Positions 1 through 9,322 of a stretch of 64,000 nucleotides of DNA are shown piece by piece; the stretch's first letter is position 1; every line of letters begins with the position of its first letter. Under the pieces are notes generated by a model that saw nothing but the letters and a program-made list of their open reading frames with translations, ran no database searches and was not told the origin of the DNA. A program made the translations under genes and the position numbers. Location: NCBI GenBank assembly GCA_027686065.1, contig JAQCTH010000002.1, forward strand, positions 62,001 to 126,000. The letters run 5' to 3'. The DNA comes from Clostridiaceae bacterium AF10-41. Its GTDB lineage: Bacteria > Bacillota > Clostridia > Clostridiales > Clostridiaceae.

Positions 1-343
1 CAACCCTTTTTTCTAACTTCTCTCCCCTTAATCCATATAAGCCTCCAAAAAATTTAAGATTTTCTTCTGCTGTTAGATCTTCAAAAACAGTAACTTCTTG
101 AGTAACTATTCCTATATTCTGTTTAAGTTTTATATTATTTACATCTTGCTTTTCTCCCATCATAACTATATCACCAGAATCTATTCCAATGAGTCCAGAC
201 AATGCTCTAATAGCAGTAGTCTTCCCTGCTCCATTTGGTCCAAGTAACCCTAATATTTCACCTTTATTTACATCAAAATTTAAATTATCTAAAATTACCT
301 TGTCACCATAACGCTTAATTACATCCTTTAAACTTGCAATCAT
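1..343 (-). CDS. ABC transporter ATP-binding protein (N-terminal part, cut by window edge)
   Basis: The first ~114 residues of an ABC ATPase that runs off the left edge. The Walker A motif LGPNGAGKTT lies about 35 residues from the start, after the usual A-loop region (KRYGDKVILDNL), and the Q-loop (IGIVTQE) follows. This is the nucleotide-binding subunit that powers a membrane transporter. The spacing and the phrase following the Q-loop (LTAEENLKFFGGLYG) resemble ABC-2 type drug or polysaccharide exporters, but the substrate cannot be read from this fragment. The ATG has a strong AGGAGG-type ribosome site just upstream. Any permease gene would lie outside the window. Confidence 0.9.
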   Translation of the reverse strand, partial: MIASLKDVIKRYGDKVILDNLNFDVNKGEILGLLGPNGAGKTTAIRALSGLIGIDSGDIVMMGEKQDVNNIKLKQNIGIVTQEVTVFEDLTAEENLKFFGGLYGLRGEKLEKRV

Positions 344-525
344 AACCTTCCTCCTAAAATAAAGTATTCTTAATATTTTTAATTATATTAGTGTATCTTT
401 AATATAAATAGTGATAAATGTCATTTTATTTATTTGCTAATAAATAGTTTATGTAACATAGTAGCTTTATATCAAAATTAAATATTAAAACTTAATTTCT
501 AATATAAAAACATAAAAAAAATAAA

Positions 526-543
526 ACCTAGCCTAAACTAAGT
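526..543 (-). terminator. Rho-independent terminator after xpt
   Basis: On the minus strand a 6-bp stem (ACUUAG/CUAGGU, one U-G pair) is followed directly by a run of U with a single A. It lies about 40 nt past the xpt stop. Confidence 0.55.
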
Positions 544-582
544 CTTATAAATAATTATCTATTCTTAATTATGAATTTTTCA

Positions 583-1155
583 TTACTTAAATACTACTTT
601 ATTATCTTCAAACTTATCAATTATAGCTAAAGATTCAACTCTTGCTCCCATACCTTCTAAAACACTTCTTCCTTCTTGGAATCCTTTTTCAATAACTATT
701 CCAACTCCAACTAAATTTGCACCTGATTGCTTAACTATATCAATCATTCCCTTAGCTGCACACCCCATTGCTAAAAAGTCATCTATTATTAGTACATTCT
801 CACCTTCACTTAAAAATTGTTTACCAACTCTAACTTTGTAAGTTCTTTTTTTAGTAAATGAATGAACCTCTGATTCATATACTTCTTTATCTAAGTTTAA
901 GCTTTCCGTTTTCTTTGCAAAAACTACCGGTGCAAAGCCAAAATATTGAGATGCTATAGCCGCTATTCCAATTCCAGAAGCTTCAATTGTAAGAATTTTA
1001 TCTATCTTTTGCCCATTAAATCTTTCTCTAAATTCTTGTCCAACTTCATTTAAGAACTTTATATCCATTTGATGATTTAGAAAACAGTCAACCTTAAGTA
1101 TGTTTCCTTCTCTAACTTTTCCTTCATTTATTATTTTTTCCTTTAACTTTTCCAT
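583..1155 (-). CDS. xpt: Xanthine phosphoribosyltransferase
   Basis: A 190-residue type I phosphoribosyltransferase. The PRPP-binding loop [16 protein letters not shown] is at residues 121-136, and length matches Bacillus Xpt. It converts xanthine plus PRPP to XMP in cytoplasmic purine salvage. The start ATG is preceded by AAAGGGG at a normal distance. It appears to be a single-gene unit: a guanine-class riboswitch lies upstream and a hairpin with a U-run downstream. No pbuX permease follows, although Bacillus pairs the two genes. The call is secure; only the preference for xanthine over guanine rests on family similarity. Confidence 0.95.
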   Translation of the reverse strand: MEKLKEKIINEGKVREGNILKVDCFLNHQMDIKFLNEVGQEFRERFNGQKIDKILTIEASGIGIAAIASQYFGFAPVVFAKKTESLNLDKEVYESEVHSFTKKRTYKVRVGKQFLSEGENVLIIDDFLAMGCAAKGMIDIVKQSGANLVGVGIVIEKGFQEGRSVLEGMGARVESLAIIDKFEDNKVVFK

Positions 1156-1263
1156 ATAATTATCCCCTTTATTACTTTGATTATTTTATAGTATTCCTTC
1201 AAAAGATTATCCCTCAAATCTACGCAATAAAGCCAAAGTTAAATACATGGCAATAATTAAATC

Positions 1264-1330
1264 TTCGTAGTTAGGACATTTACGGTTTCCTAGTAGAGAC
1301 ACTTGAACCATATCTTCAAGCATATACGAA
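1264..1330 (-). promoter_or_regulatory. Purine (guanine-class) riboswitch aptamer of xpt
   Basis: On the minus strand P1 is formed by TTCGTA and TACGAA, P2 by CTTGAA/TTCAAG around GATATGG, and P3 by TAGGA/TCCTA around the CCGTAAAT loop. The conserved junction sequence TCTACTA is present. The specificity base in the P3-P1 junction (AACTACG) is C, as in guanine/hypoxanthine aptamers, not U as in adenine aptamers. The segment between aptamer and xpt has a CGTAG that could pair with CTACG of P1, suggesting a switch, but I could not resolve a full terminator. Confidence 0.9.
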
Positions 1331-1370
1331 TACTATATGTTTATTTTTTTATCTATTATAACACTATTGT

Positions 1371-1688
1371 AAAATTTTGCGAAGCAAAATTTTTAGTTTG
1401 CAGTTCACAAGGCACAGTGCACAGTTGTTTTATTTTTTTAGGTAACAGGTATCAGGTAACAAGTACTAGATGTAAACTATAATTAAAAATTAAGAAACAT
1501 CTACTTCAAGGTAAGCTTAGGGACAGTAGTTAGTTTTGTGTAGCAAAATAACCTTAATTTTTTCATTCTTTCATTTATAAATTGCTTTGCAATTTATATC
1601 ATAACCTGTTCCCTGTTACTTTATTCCAAAAACTGTAAACTGTGAACTGTGCGCTGTGAACTGAAAAATGCTTCGCATTTTAAAACTA
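1371..1688. repeat. Long imperfect inverted-repeat intergenic element
   Basis: About 310 bp bounded by short palindromes containing TGCGAAGCA (left) and TGCTTCGCA (right). The left arm has iterations of CAGTTCACA/CACAGTGCACAGT followed by GGTAACAGGTATCAGG. The right arm carries the same two blocks in reverse order and orientation (CCTGTTCCCTGTTAC, then CTGTGAACTGTGCGC). A further small palindrome (AAATTGCTTTGCAATTT) lies near the middle. There is no coding sequence. It looks like a MITE-like or REP-like clostridial intergenic repeat; related pieces occur near 15.4 kb and at the right window edge. Confidence 0.6.
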
Positions 1689-2195
1689 ATATTCTAATTC
1701 GCATATTTTATTTTCTTGTAGAGTCTTTTTTACATCAATAATTCTTTGATTACTTGACCCTCTAAATCTTAATCCATCTTCCATCATATCTTTCTCAAAT
1801 TTACCATCTACTAAAACATCTATATTATTAAGTAGGTCTCTCCAGCCTAATATCTTATCTAAATTGTTTATTATATATTCAAAGGTATATCCTGTATAAC
1901 TCCATATATTTAAATTAGCTTCTTTAAATTTTTTTGCCATATATGCAAACTTTTCTGCCCTTTCAAAAGGATCCCCCCCACTAAAGGTAACCCCTTTAAT
2001 AATAGGATTTTTAAGAACATCTTCGATAAGTTCATCCATATTACGATCTTCACCACCAGAAAAATCGTGGGTATCTGGATTAAAACAACCTTCGCAATTA
2101 TGCCTACAACCTTGAGAAAAAAATACTCTCCTTATTCCTGGTCCATTAACCAAACTTTCGTAAGCTATTCCTGAAAGTCTTATCATTTTATCCAT
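1686..2195 (-). CDS. nrdG: Anaerobic ribonucleotide reductase activating protein (radical SAM)
   Basis: A 169-residue radical SAM activase with the Cx3Cx2C cluster motif (CRHNCEGC) and the glycine-rich VTFSGGDP segment. It uses SAM and a [4Fe-4S] cluster to generate the glycyl radical on NrdD. I chose the ATG at 2195 because the AAAGGGG ribosome site overlaps an upstream in-frame ATG at 2204 and sits about 9 nt before the 2195 codon. Its partner nrdD is 5 kb upstream on the same strand, separated by capA-, aconitase- and NifV-like genes, so the two are not in the usual nrdDG operon. Confidence 0.93.
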   Translation of the reverse strand: MDKMIRLSGIAYESLVNGPGIRRVFFSQGCRHNCEGCFNPDTHDFSGGEDRNMDELIEDVLKNPIIKGVTFSGGDPFERAEKFAYMAKKFKEANLNIWSYTGYTFEYIINNLDKILGWRDLLNNIDVLVDGKFEKDMMEDGLRFRGSSNQRIIDVKKTLQENKICELEY

Positions 2196-2238
2196 ATAGT
2201 ACATCCCCTTTATTATCTTCTCTACTTTTTTATCCTCT

Positions 2239-2295
2239 TTACTTTTTTATTTCCTTTATTTTTGAATTTCTTATTAATAAGCCCCATATGTCCAT
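2239..2295 (-). CDS. Possible 18-residue small ORF upstream of nrdG
   Basis: An ATG with a convincing AAAGGGG site 4 nt upstream opens an 18-codon frame (MDIWGLLIRNSKIKEIKK, then TAA), ending 43 nt before nrdG. Hydrophobic N-half and lysine-rich C-half. It could be a leader peptide, a small membrane protein or chance. An AATAAGC/GCTTATT inverted repeat overlaps its start. I recognise no family. Confidence 0.2.
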   Translation of the reverse strand: MDIWGLLIRNSKIKEIKK

Positions 2296-2343
2296 AACGC
2301 CCCTTTATAAACTTGCTTATTATTCTAATACAGAAGATTTATG

Positions 2344-3648
2344 CTAGTAATTTTCCTTATATAGTTTTATCTTATCACTATATTGTTCTATTATTCCTTT
2401 AGTTCTGTTAAAGGATTCTACAACCCTTATCTTTCCTTCTTCTGTTAAGTAATCAGCATCACTTATTGTTGCAGGAACAACTTCATAAAATAATTTTCCG
2501 TCTTTCTCGTACCAGTTAACCCAAGTTGGTATATATGTTGGATAATCTAACTTTATCTCATTCGTATCTAAATTTTTACTTAGTTTAACTGACACTATGA
2601 CTCCATCTTCTGTATAAGGATTCTGTATTCTTTCAGTTCTTTGACTTGATAAAAAATTTCCCATGGAATAAATTACTGCTGTTTCACTATTTCCATCCTC
2701 TGATTTTATAATATCTATTGGCTGTAATGAATGTGGATGAGTACCAAAGATTATATCAACTTTTTCATTAGCTAAAAACTTAGCCATTTTTAATTGAGTT
2801 GCATTTGGTTCTAGCTCATATTCATCTCCCCAATGCATATAAAAAACAACTACTTCTGCACCCTTATTTCTCATATCAGCTATTTGCTCTTTCATTTCTT
2901 GAAGATCTGAATCTAAAGTATCTTCTCTAAATGTATTCATAAGTGGATAAAGTTCTTGTGGAATAACTGCTCCATTTAATCCTCTTGCACCACCCTCTGC
3001 TGTCATGGAATAGCTATAGGACACTATCCCAATTTTTGTTCCTTCAACCTCTTTTATTATATATCTATCTTTTGTAGTATCAGCTCTTGTTCCTATTACA
3101 TCAAAGCCCTTGTCAACTAAAACACTTCTTGTTCTATTAAAACCTCTTACATCTCTGTCTAATGAATGATTATTCATATTATTTACTACATCTACTCCTA
3201 TCCATTTCATAGCATCTGCTAAATCATCTGGAGCATTAAAGCTTGGATATCCTGAATAGCCATAATTCTCTATACCAGAAAGTGTTCCCTCTAGGTTTGC
3301 AATAGTTAAATTTGCATCACTTAAATAATTTTTCACATATTGAACAGTATTCTTAAAATCATAACTATCAGTTTCAGCATTATACTGAGTATCTAATATT
3401 TCTTTATGTATTAAGAAATCTCCAGTCGCAACTATTTCTATAGATTTTGTATTGCTTTTATTTTCTATTTCAACATTTTCACTTTCTTTTTTATCACTAT
3501 CAATATTATCAATGTTCAAATTTTCTTCTTTAGATTTACTATTTAATAATAATTTTTCTATCTTTGGAATATAAAATATACCTACAACAGCTATGATTAA
3601 TATTAATAATAATGGAATAAATATTTTACCCTTACCTTTACTTTTCAT
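2344..3648 (-). CDS. CapA family metallophosphatase-like protein, membrane-anchored
   Basis: A 434-residue protein with an N-terminal membrane anchor (residues ~8-28), a charged Asn/Glu/Lys spacer to about 68, then a PGA_cap (CapA) domain. Characteristic segments are VATGDFLIHKEIL, NMNNHSLDRD and FGTHPHSLQPID, which supply metal-ligand-like Asp, Asn and His residues of the calcineurin-like fold. Family members take part in poly-gamma-glutamate export or other surface-polymer handling; no capB/capC genes lie nearby, so the substrate is unknown. It acts outside the membrane if the anchor is as predicted. It seems to be transcribed alone. Confidence 0.85.
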   Translation of the reverse strand: MKSKGKGKIFIPLLLILIIAVVGIFYIPKIEKLLLNSKSKEENLNIDNIDSDKKESENVEIENKSNTKSIEIVATGDFLIHKEILDTQYNAETDSYDFKNTVQYVKNYLSDANLTIANLEGTLSGIENYGYSGYPSFNAPDDLADAMKWIGVDVVNNMNNHSLDRDVRGFNRTRSVLVDKGFDVIGTRADTTKDRYIIKEVEGTKIGIVSYSYSMTAEGGARGLNGAVIPQELYPLMNTFREDTLDSDLQEMKEQIADMRNKGAEVVVFYMHWGDEYELEPNATQLKMAKFLANEKVDIIFGTHPHSLQPIDIIKSEDGNSETAVIYSMGNFLSSQRTERIQNPYTEDGVIVSVKLSKNLDTNEIKLDYPTYIPTWVNWYEKDGKLFYEVVPATISDADYLTEEGKIRVVESFNRTKGIIEQYSDKIKLYKENY

Positions 3649-3742
3649 AAATCCCCCTATGTAATGTTTTTATCTTTATTATATACCACTAGATTTAAAA
3701 GTAATATGTAAAATAATAACTTTATTATTTTTCTCTGCACAA

Positions 3743-3769
3743 AAAAAGAGAGTAACAAACTCTCTTTTT
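3743..3769 (-). terminator. Terminator after the aconitase gene
   Basis: Stem AAAAAGAGAGT/ACTCTCTTTTT with loop AACAAA, followed by more T on the minus strand. It ends the aconitase transcription unit. Confidence 0.9.
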
Positions 3770-3784
3770 AACCATCCATTAAAA

Positions 3785-5704
3785 CTATACTTTGCGGACT
3801 GAATTAAGTCTTCCACCAGCCTTTATTACATTTATCTCTTTTTCTGTTAGATTTATATAAACATTAAACAAGCTTCCATTAGTTAAATTCTTTACTATAG
3901 TTTTTCCATTAACTAAAGCTGATTTTATGTCTTCTATTACAAGCTCGTCTAGAATGCCTATCTTATCATAATCTACTTCCGCTTCAAACTCCATTGGTAT
4001 AATACCATTATTTATAAGATTAGCTTTGTGAATTCTTGCAAAAGATTTTGCAAGTACTGCTTTAACTCCTAAATATAATGGTGCAAGTGCTGCATGCTCC
4101 CTACTAGATCCTTGTCCATAATTATTACCTGCTACTATTATTCCCCCATTATTTTCTTTAGCTCTCTTTGGGAATTCTTCATCAACTGTATTAAAACAAT
4201 ATTCTGCTAAGTAAGGTATATTGGATCTAAATGGTAAAAGTTTTGAATTAGATGGCATTATATGATCAGTTGTAATATTATCTTCAACCTTAATAAGAAC
4301 TTTACCCTCAATCTTGTCTCCTAATTGGTTATTTACAGGGAAAGGTTTTATATTAGGACCTCTTACTACTTCTACATTTTCTCCTTCTTTCGCTGGGGAG
4401 ATTATCATAGAATCATCTATTAAAAATCTTTCTGGCATTTCTACAGTAATGTCTAAATCTAACTCCCTTGGATCTGTAAGCACCCCATTTATTGCTGAAA
4501 CTGCTGCTGTTTCTGGACTGACTAAATACACTTTTGCGGATAATGTTCCACTTCTACCATAGAAGTTTCTATTAAATGTTCTTAATGATACTCCATTTGT
4601 TCCTGGCGCTTGACCCATGCCTATACATGGACCACAAGAATTTTCTAATATTCTGGCTCCTGAACTTATTATATCTCCTAAGGCTCCATTCCTAGCTAAC
4701 ATCTCCATAACTTGTCTTGATCCTGGAGCTATAACTAAGCTTACATCTTCATGAACTTTCTTACCTTTTAAGATTTTAGCTACTTTCATCAAATCTTCAT
4801 ATGAAGAATTTGTGCAACTTCCTATAGCAACTTGATCAACCTTAATTTTTCCAATACTTTCTACCTCTTCAACATTATCAGGACTATGGGGCTTAGCTGC
4901 TAACGGTTTAAGTTCATCTAAACTTATTATTATTTCTTCATCGTATACAGCATCTGCATCAGGTTTAAATTCTAACCATTCCTCTTCTCTTCCTTGAGCC
5001 CTAAGATATTCTAAAGTTTTTTCGTCACTTGGAAATATTGAAGTTGTTGCTCCAAGTTCTGCCCCCATATTTGTAATTGTTGCTCTTTGAGGAACTGAAA
5101 GTGTTTTAACACCTTCTCCTGCATATTCAAAGACTCTAGAAACTCCACCTTTAACAGTTAATTTTCTAAGGACTTCTAGTATTATGTCTTTGGCTGAAAC
5201 CATTGGTTTTAGCTTTCCAATTAAGTTGATTTTGCAGACCTTCGGGGTTGCTATATAATAAGCTCCGCCTCCCATAGCCAATGCTACATCAAGTCCCCCT
5301 GCTCCCATTGCAAGCATTCCAACTCCTCCCGCTGTAGGAGTATGACTATCTGATCCTATAAGGGTCTCTCCTGGAACTGAAAATCTTTCTAGAAATACTT
5401 GATGACATATTCCATTACCAGGCTTCGAAAAGTGAACCCCATATTTTGAAGCTACAGTTTGTATAAATTTATGATCATCGGCATTTTCAAATCCTTGTTG
5501 AAGCATATTATGATCAATAAAAGCTATGGACTTTTTAGTTTTTACTCTATCTATTCCCATTGCTTCTAACTGTAAATATGCCATAGTACCTGTAGAATCT
5601 TGAGTTAATGTTCTATCTATTTTTATTCCTATTTCTTTTCCTATATCTATAGTTCCTTCAATTAAATGACTTTTTAATATTTTATAAACTAAATTGTCCC
5701 CCAT
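3785..5704 (-). CDS. Aconitate hydratase (short, ~640-residue type)
   Basis: A 639-residue [4Fe-4S] hydratase interconverting citrate and isocitrate. Cluster cysteines are in GSCTNSS and NSCGPCIGMGQ, and the swivel domain has GSSREHAALAP near residue 535. It is shorter than the ~900-residue AcnA form and typical of clostridia. It lies 22 nt downstream of the NifV/citrate-synthase-like gene with a good AAAGGGGG site, so the two form an operon. In some clostridia this pair plus isocitrate dehydrogenase makes 2-oxoglutarate for glutamate; no dehydrogenase gene follows here. Homoaconitase activity cannot be excluded from sequence. Confidence 0.92.
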   Translation of the reverse strand: MGDNLVYKILKSHLIEGTIDIGKEIGIKIDRTLTQDSTGTMAYLQLEAMGIDRVKTKKSIAFIDHNMLQQGFENADDHKFIQTVASKYGVHFSKPGNGICHQVFLERFSVPGETLIGSDSHTPTAGGVGMLAMGAGGLDVALAMGGGAYYIATPKVCKINLIGKLKPMVSAKDIILEVLRKLTVKGGVSRVFEYAGEGVKTLSVPQRATITNMGAELGATTSIFPSDEKTLEYLRAQGREEEWLEFKPDADAVYDEEIIISLDELKPLAAKPHSPDNVEEVESIGKIKVDQVAIGSCTNSSYEDLMKVAKILKGKKVHEDVSLVIAPGSRQVMEMLARNGALGDIISSGARILENSCGPCIGMGQAPGTNGVSLRTFNRNFYGRSGTLSAKVYLVSPETAAVSAINGVLTDPRELDLDITVEMPERFLIDDSMIISPAKEGENVEVVRGPNIKPFPVNNQLGDKIEGKVLIKVEDNITTDHIMPSNSKLLPFRSNIPYLAEYCFNTVDEEFPKRAKENNGGIIVAGNNYGQGSSREHAALAPLYLGVKAVLAKSFARIHKANLINNGIIPMEFEAEVDYDKIGILDELVIEDIKSALVNGKTIVKNLTNGSLFNVYINLTEKEINVIKAGGRLNSVRKV

Positions 5705-5726
5705 TGAATTATTGCCCCCTTTTTAT

Positions 5727-6890
5727 CTAATTAACTTTTTCTTCTCTCAACCTTAAATATTCCTTATATATTTGAACAAGCTCTTTATCAAATAAACTTC
5801 TTTTAAGTCTTACTGAAGTAGCTCGTACCATTTCTAATATATCTTTGGCTGAATTGTTATCTAAATCTATTCCATATTCTTTGAACTTATTTATAATTCC
5901 AGCTTTGCCAGAGTGTTTCCCTATAACTATTTGTCTTTCTAATCCAACTATTACTGGATCAAAAGCCTCATAGTTCTTTGGATTTTTTATTGCCCCATCT
6001 GCATGAATACCTGATTCATGTGCAAACATATTATCTCCAACAATAGCCTTCCATGCTGGCAATATTCTTCCTGATGCTCTAGAAACATATTCTGATACTT
6101 CCCTAAACATAGTTGTGCTTATATTGCCTCCATAATTATAAACAAACATTAATGCCATTAAAACTTCTTCTAAGGCTGCGTTTCCTGCTCTTTCACCTAA
6201 ACCATTAACAGTTACACCAACATGAGATGCTCCTCCCATAATTCCTGCTATTGCATTTGCAGTTGCCATACCAAAATCATTATGCGTATGCATTTCAATA
6301 TCAAAATTTGTTTTAGCATTTAAATATTTTATATTTTCATTAATTTTAAAAGGCTCCATTATACCTACAGTATCACAATATCTAAATCTATCTGCTCCTA
6401 CTTGCTTTGCTACCTCTATGAATTGAATTAAAAACTCTCTATCAGCTCTTGATGCATCTTCTCCATTTACAGATACATATAATCCATTTTTCTTCGCAAA
6501 TTCCACAGATTTAACCATATTTTCTAGAACCCATCCCCTAGATGTTTTTAGTTTATGTTGTATATGAATATCTGAAACTGATATTGATATAGCCACCGCA
6601 TCTACTCCACAATCTATGGATTCTTCTATATCCTTTATTACTGCCCTATTCCAAGCCATAATGCTTGATTTTTTATTTCTTTTTACAATTTGTTTTATAG
6701 CTTCCTTTTCATCTCCACCCATAGTAGGAATCCCTACTTCTAGTTGATCAACTCCAAGTTCACTTAGCATAGATGCTATTGCAATTTTTTCTTCATTTGC
6801 AAAAACAACTCCTGCTGTTTGCTCTCCGTCTCTTAAAGTAGTATCTACAATAAAGACCTCTTTGCCATTATTTAAATTTTTAATAGACAT
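5727..6890 (-). CDS. Homocitrate synthase (NifV)-like / candidate Re-citrate synthase
   Basis: A 387-residue member of the HMGL-like Claisen condensing enzymes. DTTLRDGEQTAG at residues ~16-27 and HTHNDFGMATANA at ~201-213 give the metal and catalytic residues. By sequence it reads as NifV (homocitrate synthase). No nitrogenase genes are in the window, and it is followed by aconitase, the order seen in clostridia where a NifV-like protein is the Re-face citrate synthase (described in C. kluyveri and C. acetobutylicum). I favour citrate formation from acetyl-CoA and oxaloacetate, as inference. The start is supported by AAAGGGGGAAG just upstream. Confidence 0.75.
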   Translation of the reverse strand: MSIKNLNNGKEVFIVDTTLRDGEQTAGVVFANEEKIAIASMLSELGVDQLEVGIPTMGGDEKEAIKQIVKRNKKSSIMAWNRAVIKDIEESIDCGVDAVAISISVSDIHIQHKLKTSRGWVLENMVKSVEFAKKNGLYVSVNGEDASRADREFLIQFIEVAKQVGADRFRYCDTVGIMEPFKINENIKYLNAKTNFDIEMHTHNDFGMATANAIAGIMGGASHVGVTVNGLGERAGNAALEEVLMALMFVYNYGGNISTTMFREVSEYVSRASGRILPAWKAIVGDNMFAHESGIHADGAIKNPKNYEAFDPVIVGLERQIVIGKHSGKAGIINKFKEYGIDLDNNSAKDILEMVRATSVRLKRSLFDKELVQIYKEYLRLREEKVN

Positions 6891-7138
6891 AAGCTTCCCC
6901 CTTTAAAATATTACTTATTGCTAATTAACCCCAATGTAAAATATAATTTTTATAATAATTAATAATAATTTTATCATACCAAGTAATTACAGACAAGTAA
7001 AAAGCGTTTGATTTTTATAAAAATTGCAAGTTTTTATAAAATTATTTCAGTTTCAAATGCTTTTATGTTTTATTTTATTAAAATACATAAAAAATTTGCA
7101 ATAAAATTAAAAAATCTTGCATGCTTTTTGAAATAAAA
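6891..7138. other. AT-rich intergenic promoter region of the citrate/aconitase operon
   Basis: No coding sequence, riboswitch or T-box is recognisable. The stretch is nearly pure A/T apart from a few GC-containing patches, and presumably holds the promoter for the minus-strand operon. Confidence 0.5.
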
Positions 7139-7166
7139 AAAGTAGGACTTTTTATGTTCCTACTTT
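7139..7166 (-). terminator. Terminator after nrdD
   Basis: Stem AAAGTAGGA/TCCTACTTT with a 10-nt loop, followed by T7 on the minus strand, 24 nt past the nrdD stop. Confidence 0.9.
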
Positions 7167-7189
7167 TAATTTTGTATATTTATGCATAA

Positions 7190-9307
7190 TTATATCACTT
7201 TATAATTGTTTTTTCTGTTTCCTAGATGTGATAATCTATCTGCTCTTTCCGCGTATTTTCCAGGTCCAAACCTTTCATCTAAGCTTAAATATCCTGTTAC
7301 TCTTGAAACTCCTTGTATATCTTCACTTTTGCACTCTGAACACTTTCTTTCATTACTGCTTAGATATTTACCGCAATTCTTGCAATATCTTATATGAAAA
7401 TTTATGCCTATATAACTTATATTAGTGTTTTTATATGCATAGTTTAAAATATCCATTATAGCTTCACCAGATGGACAATCATCTACTTCTAGGTAACTTA
7501 TATGCCCAGCATTACATAGTTTGTGGTAAGGAGCTTCTATATCTATTTTATCTTTTATTGATATAGAGTAATTTACAGGTATATGGAAGCTATTAGTATA
7601 ATAATCCTTATCTGTTACACCCTTAATAGTACCAAAGACCTTCTTATCTTTTTTTATAAATTTACCTGATAGTCCTTCTGCTGGCGTTGCATAACAGCTC
7701 CAATTTAATTTGGTTTCTTCCGTAACCCTATCAATAAAGCCTCTTATATAGCTTATTATTTTAATTCCTAAATCCTTTGCCTCATTATTTTCTCCATGAT
7801 GATATCCAGTTAATGAAATCAAAGTTTCTGCAAGACCTATAAATCCAACTCCCCAAGTTCCTTGTTTTAATATTGGTTCTATAGAGTCTTCCTTTGAAAG
7901 ACCCTCTGAGCCCTTCATCAATCCTTGCCCTGCAACAAATGGTAGATCTTTAACCTTAAGATTTTTTAATATATTATATCTATGCATTAAAGATTCCTTT
8001 GCTAGATTTAATCTTTTATCCAGTATATGAAAAAATTCATCTATATCACCTTTAGCTTGAATTCCTATTCTAGGCAGATTAATTGTTACTGGAGCAATAT
8101 TCCCTCTCCCCTTACATCCAGGTTCCCCATTTACATTCTTCATTAGATATGTTCTACATCCCATAGTTGCTGGCATATATCCCATGTCATAATATTCCTT
8201 ATTAAAGTCAGCATCTATATTCATAAATGTAGGATTCATTCTTTTTGCTGCTACCCTACAAGCTAATTGATATAAATAATAATATTTATCTTCTGGCTCT
8301 CTATTAACTCCTTCTTTAACTCTAAATATTATGTTAGGAAATATTGGTTGCTCACCTTTACCTAAGCCTTTTTCATATTCTAATAAAAACACTTCACATA
8401 TTAATGCTGCATCTTCTGAATAAGGTATTCCTAAATTGATAGAACTAAAAGGAACTTGAGATCCGGCTCTAGAATGCATGGTATTTAAATTATAGACTAC
8501 TCCCTGCATAGCTTGATGTACTTTTTTTCTTAGTTTTTTTTCTGTCAGCTCTTCTATTTTGTTTTTATCTAAGCCAACCTCTTCTAATTCAAGCTTTATT
8601 TCATTTCTTGTTGGCTCAACAAATACAGCCATATCATTATCAAAATCTGGATGTGATTGGCCACCAAACATATCATTTTGAGTTGATTGTAATAAAATAC
8701 AGGATAGTTCTGCTGCTGTTTCTATCCTCTTAGGTATTTTTATAGTTCCATATCCAGTATTAAATCCACCTTCTAATATCTCCTTTGTTGGTATGTGAAG
8801 ACAATTAGTTGTAAGATTATAACTATCTAAATCATGATAATATAAATCACCATTTTCATGTGCCTTTGCTAAATGTTTTGGCATCATAGCTAAATTATGC
8901 CACTTGTTAGATTCTGATGCTATTCTTAGTAGCTTAGAACTAAAATTATTACCTACATTAGCATTATCCCTATCTGTTTCTATCCCTATCTTTTCTATTG
9001 CTCTCATCAAATCAGATTTTATTTCTCTAACCTTTGTTCTTTCTTTTCTATAGTTAGAATATGCTATTTTTATATTCTCATAATTGCTATCTAGCAATGC
9101 CTTTTCTACTAAATTTTGAATTTTTTCAACAGTTACTCTCTCTTTTCCTAAATCTTCTATGTAATTTATAACTCTTTTTACAATGTCTAAGAGTTCACTC
9201 TCTTTTAGTTTTTCTCCTACTTCGTCTGATGCTTTTTTTATAGCTGTAGCTATCTTAACTGAATTAAATGAAACTTCCCTACCATCTCTTTTTACTACAT
9301 ATTGCAT
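7190..9307 (-). CDS. nrdD: Anaerobic ribonucleoside-triphosphate reductase (class III)
   Basis: A 705-residue glycyl radical enzyme that reduces NTPs to dNTPs without oxygen. An N-terminal ATP-cone (~1-90, starting MQYVVKRDGREVSF) gives allosteric control. The C-terminus has a zinc site (CKNCGKYLSS, then CSEC) and the glycyl radical motif RVTGYL with the radical Gly near residue 672. The start ATG follows a GGGGG site. It is monocistronic: a sigma-A promoter (TTGAAA-17-TATAAT) and a possible NrdR box lie upstream, a terminator downstream. The activase gene nrdG is 5 kb further on. Confidence 0.97.
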   Translation of the reverse strand: MQYVVKRDGREVSFNSVKIATAIKKASDEVGEKLKESELLDIVKRVINYIEDLGKERVTVEKIQNLVEKALLDSNYENIKIAYSNYRKERTKVREIKSDLMRAIEKIGIETDRDNANVGNNFSSKLLRIASESNKWHNLAMMPKHLAKAHENGDLYYHDLDSYNLTTNCLHIPTKEILEGGFNTGYGTIKIPKRIETAAELSCILLQSTQNDMFGGQSHPDFDNDMAVFVEPTRNEIKLELEEVGLDKNKIEELTEKKLRKKVHQAMQGVVYNLNTMHSRAGSQVPFSSINLGIPYSEDAALICEVFLLEYEKGLGKGEQPIFPNIIFRVKEGVNREPEDKYYYLYQLACRVAAKRMNPTFMNIDADFNKEYYDMGYMPATMGCRTYLMKNVNGEPGCKGRGNIAPVTINLPRIGIQAKGDIDEFFHILDKRLNLAKESLMHRYNILKNLKVKDLPFVAGQGLMKGSEGLSKEDSIEPILKQGTWGVGFIGLAETLISLTGYHHGENNEAKDLGIKIISYIRGFIDRVTEETKLNWSCYATPAEGLSGKFIKKDKKVFGTIKGVTDKDYYTNSFHIPVNYSISIKDKIDIEAPYHKLCNAGHISYLEVDDCPSGEAIMDILNYAYKNTNISYIGINFHIRYCKNCGKYLSSNERKCSECKSEDIQGVSRVTGYLSLDERFGPGKYAERADRLSHLGNRKNNYKVI

Positions 9308-9322
9308 TCATAAAACCCCCGT

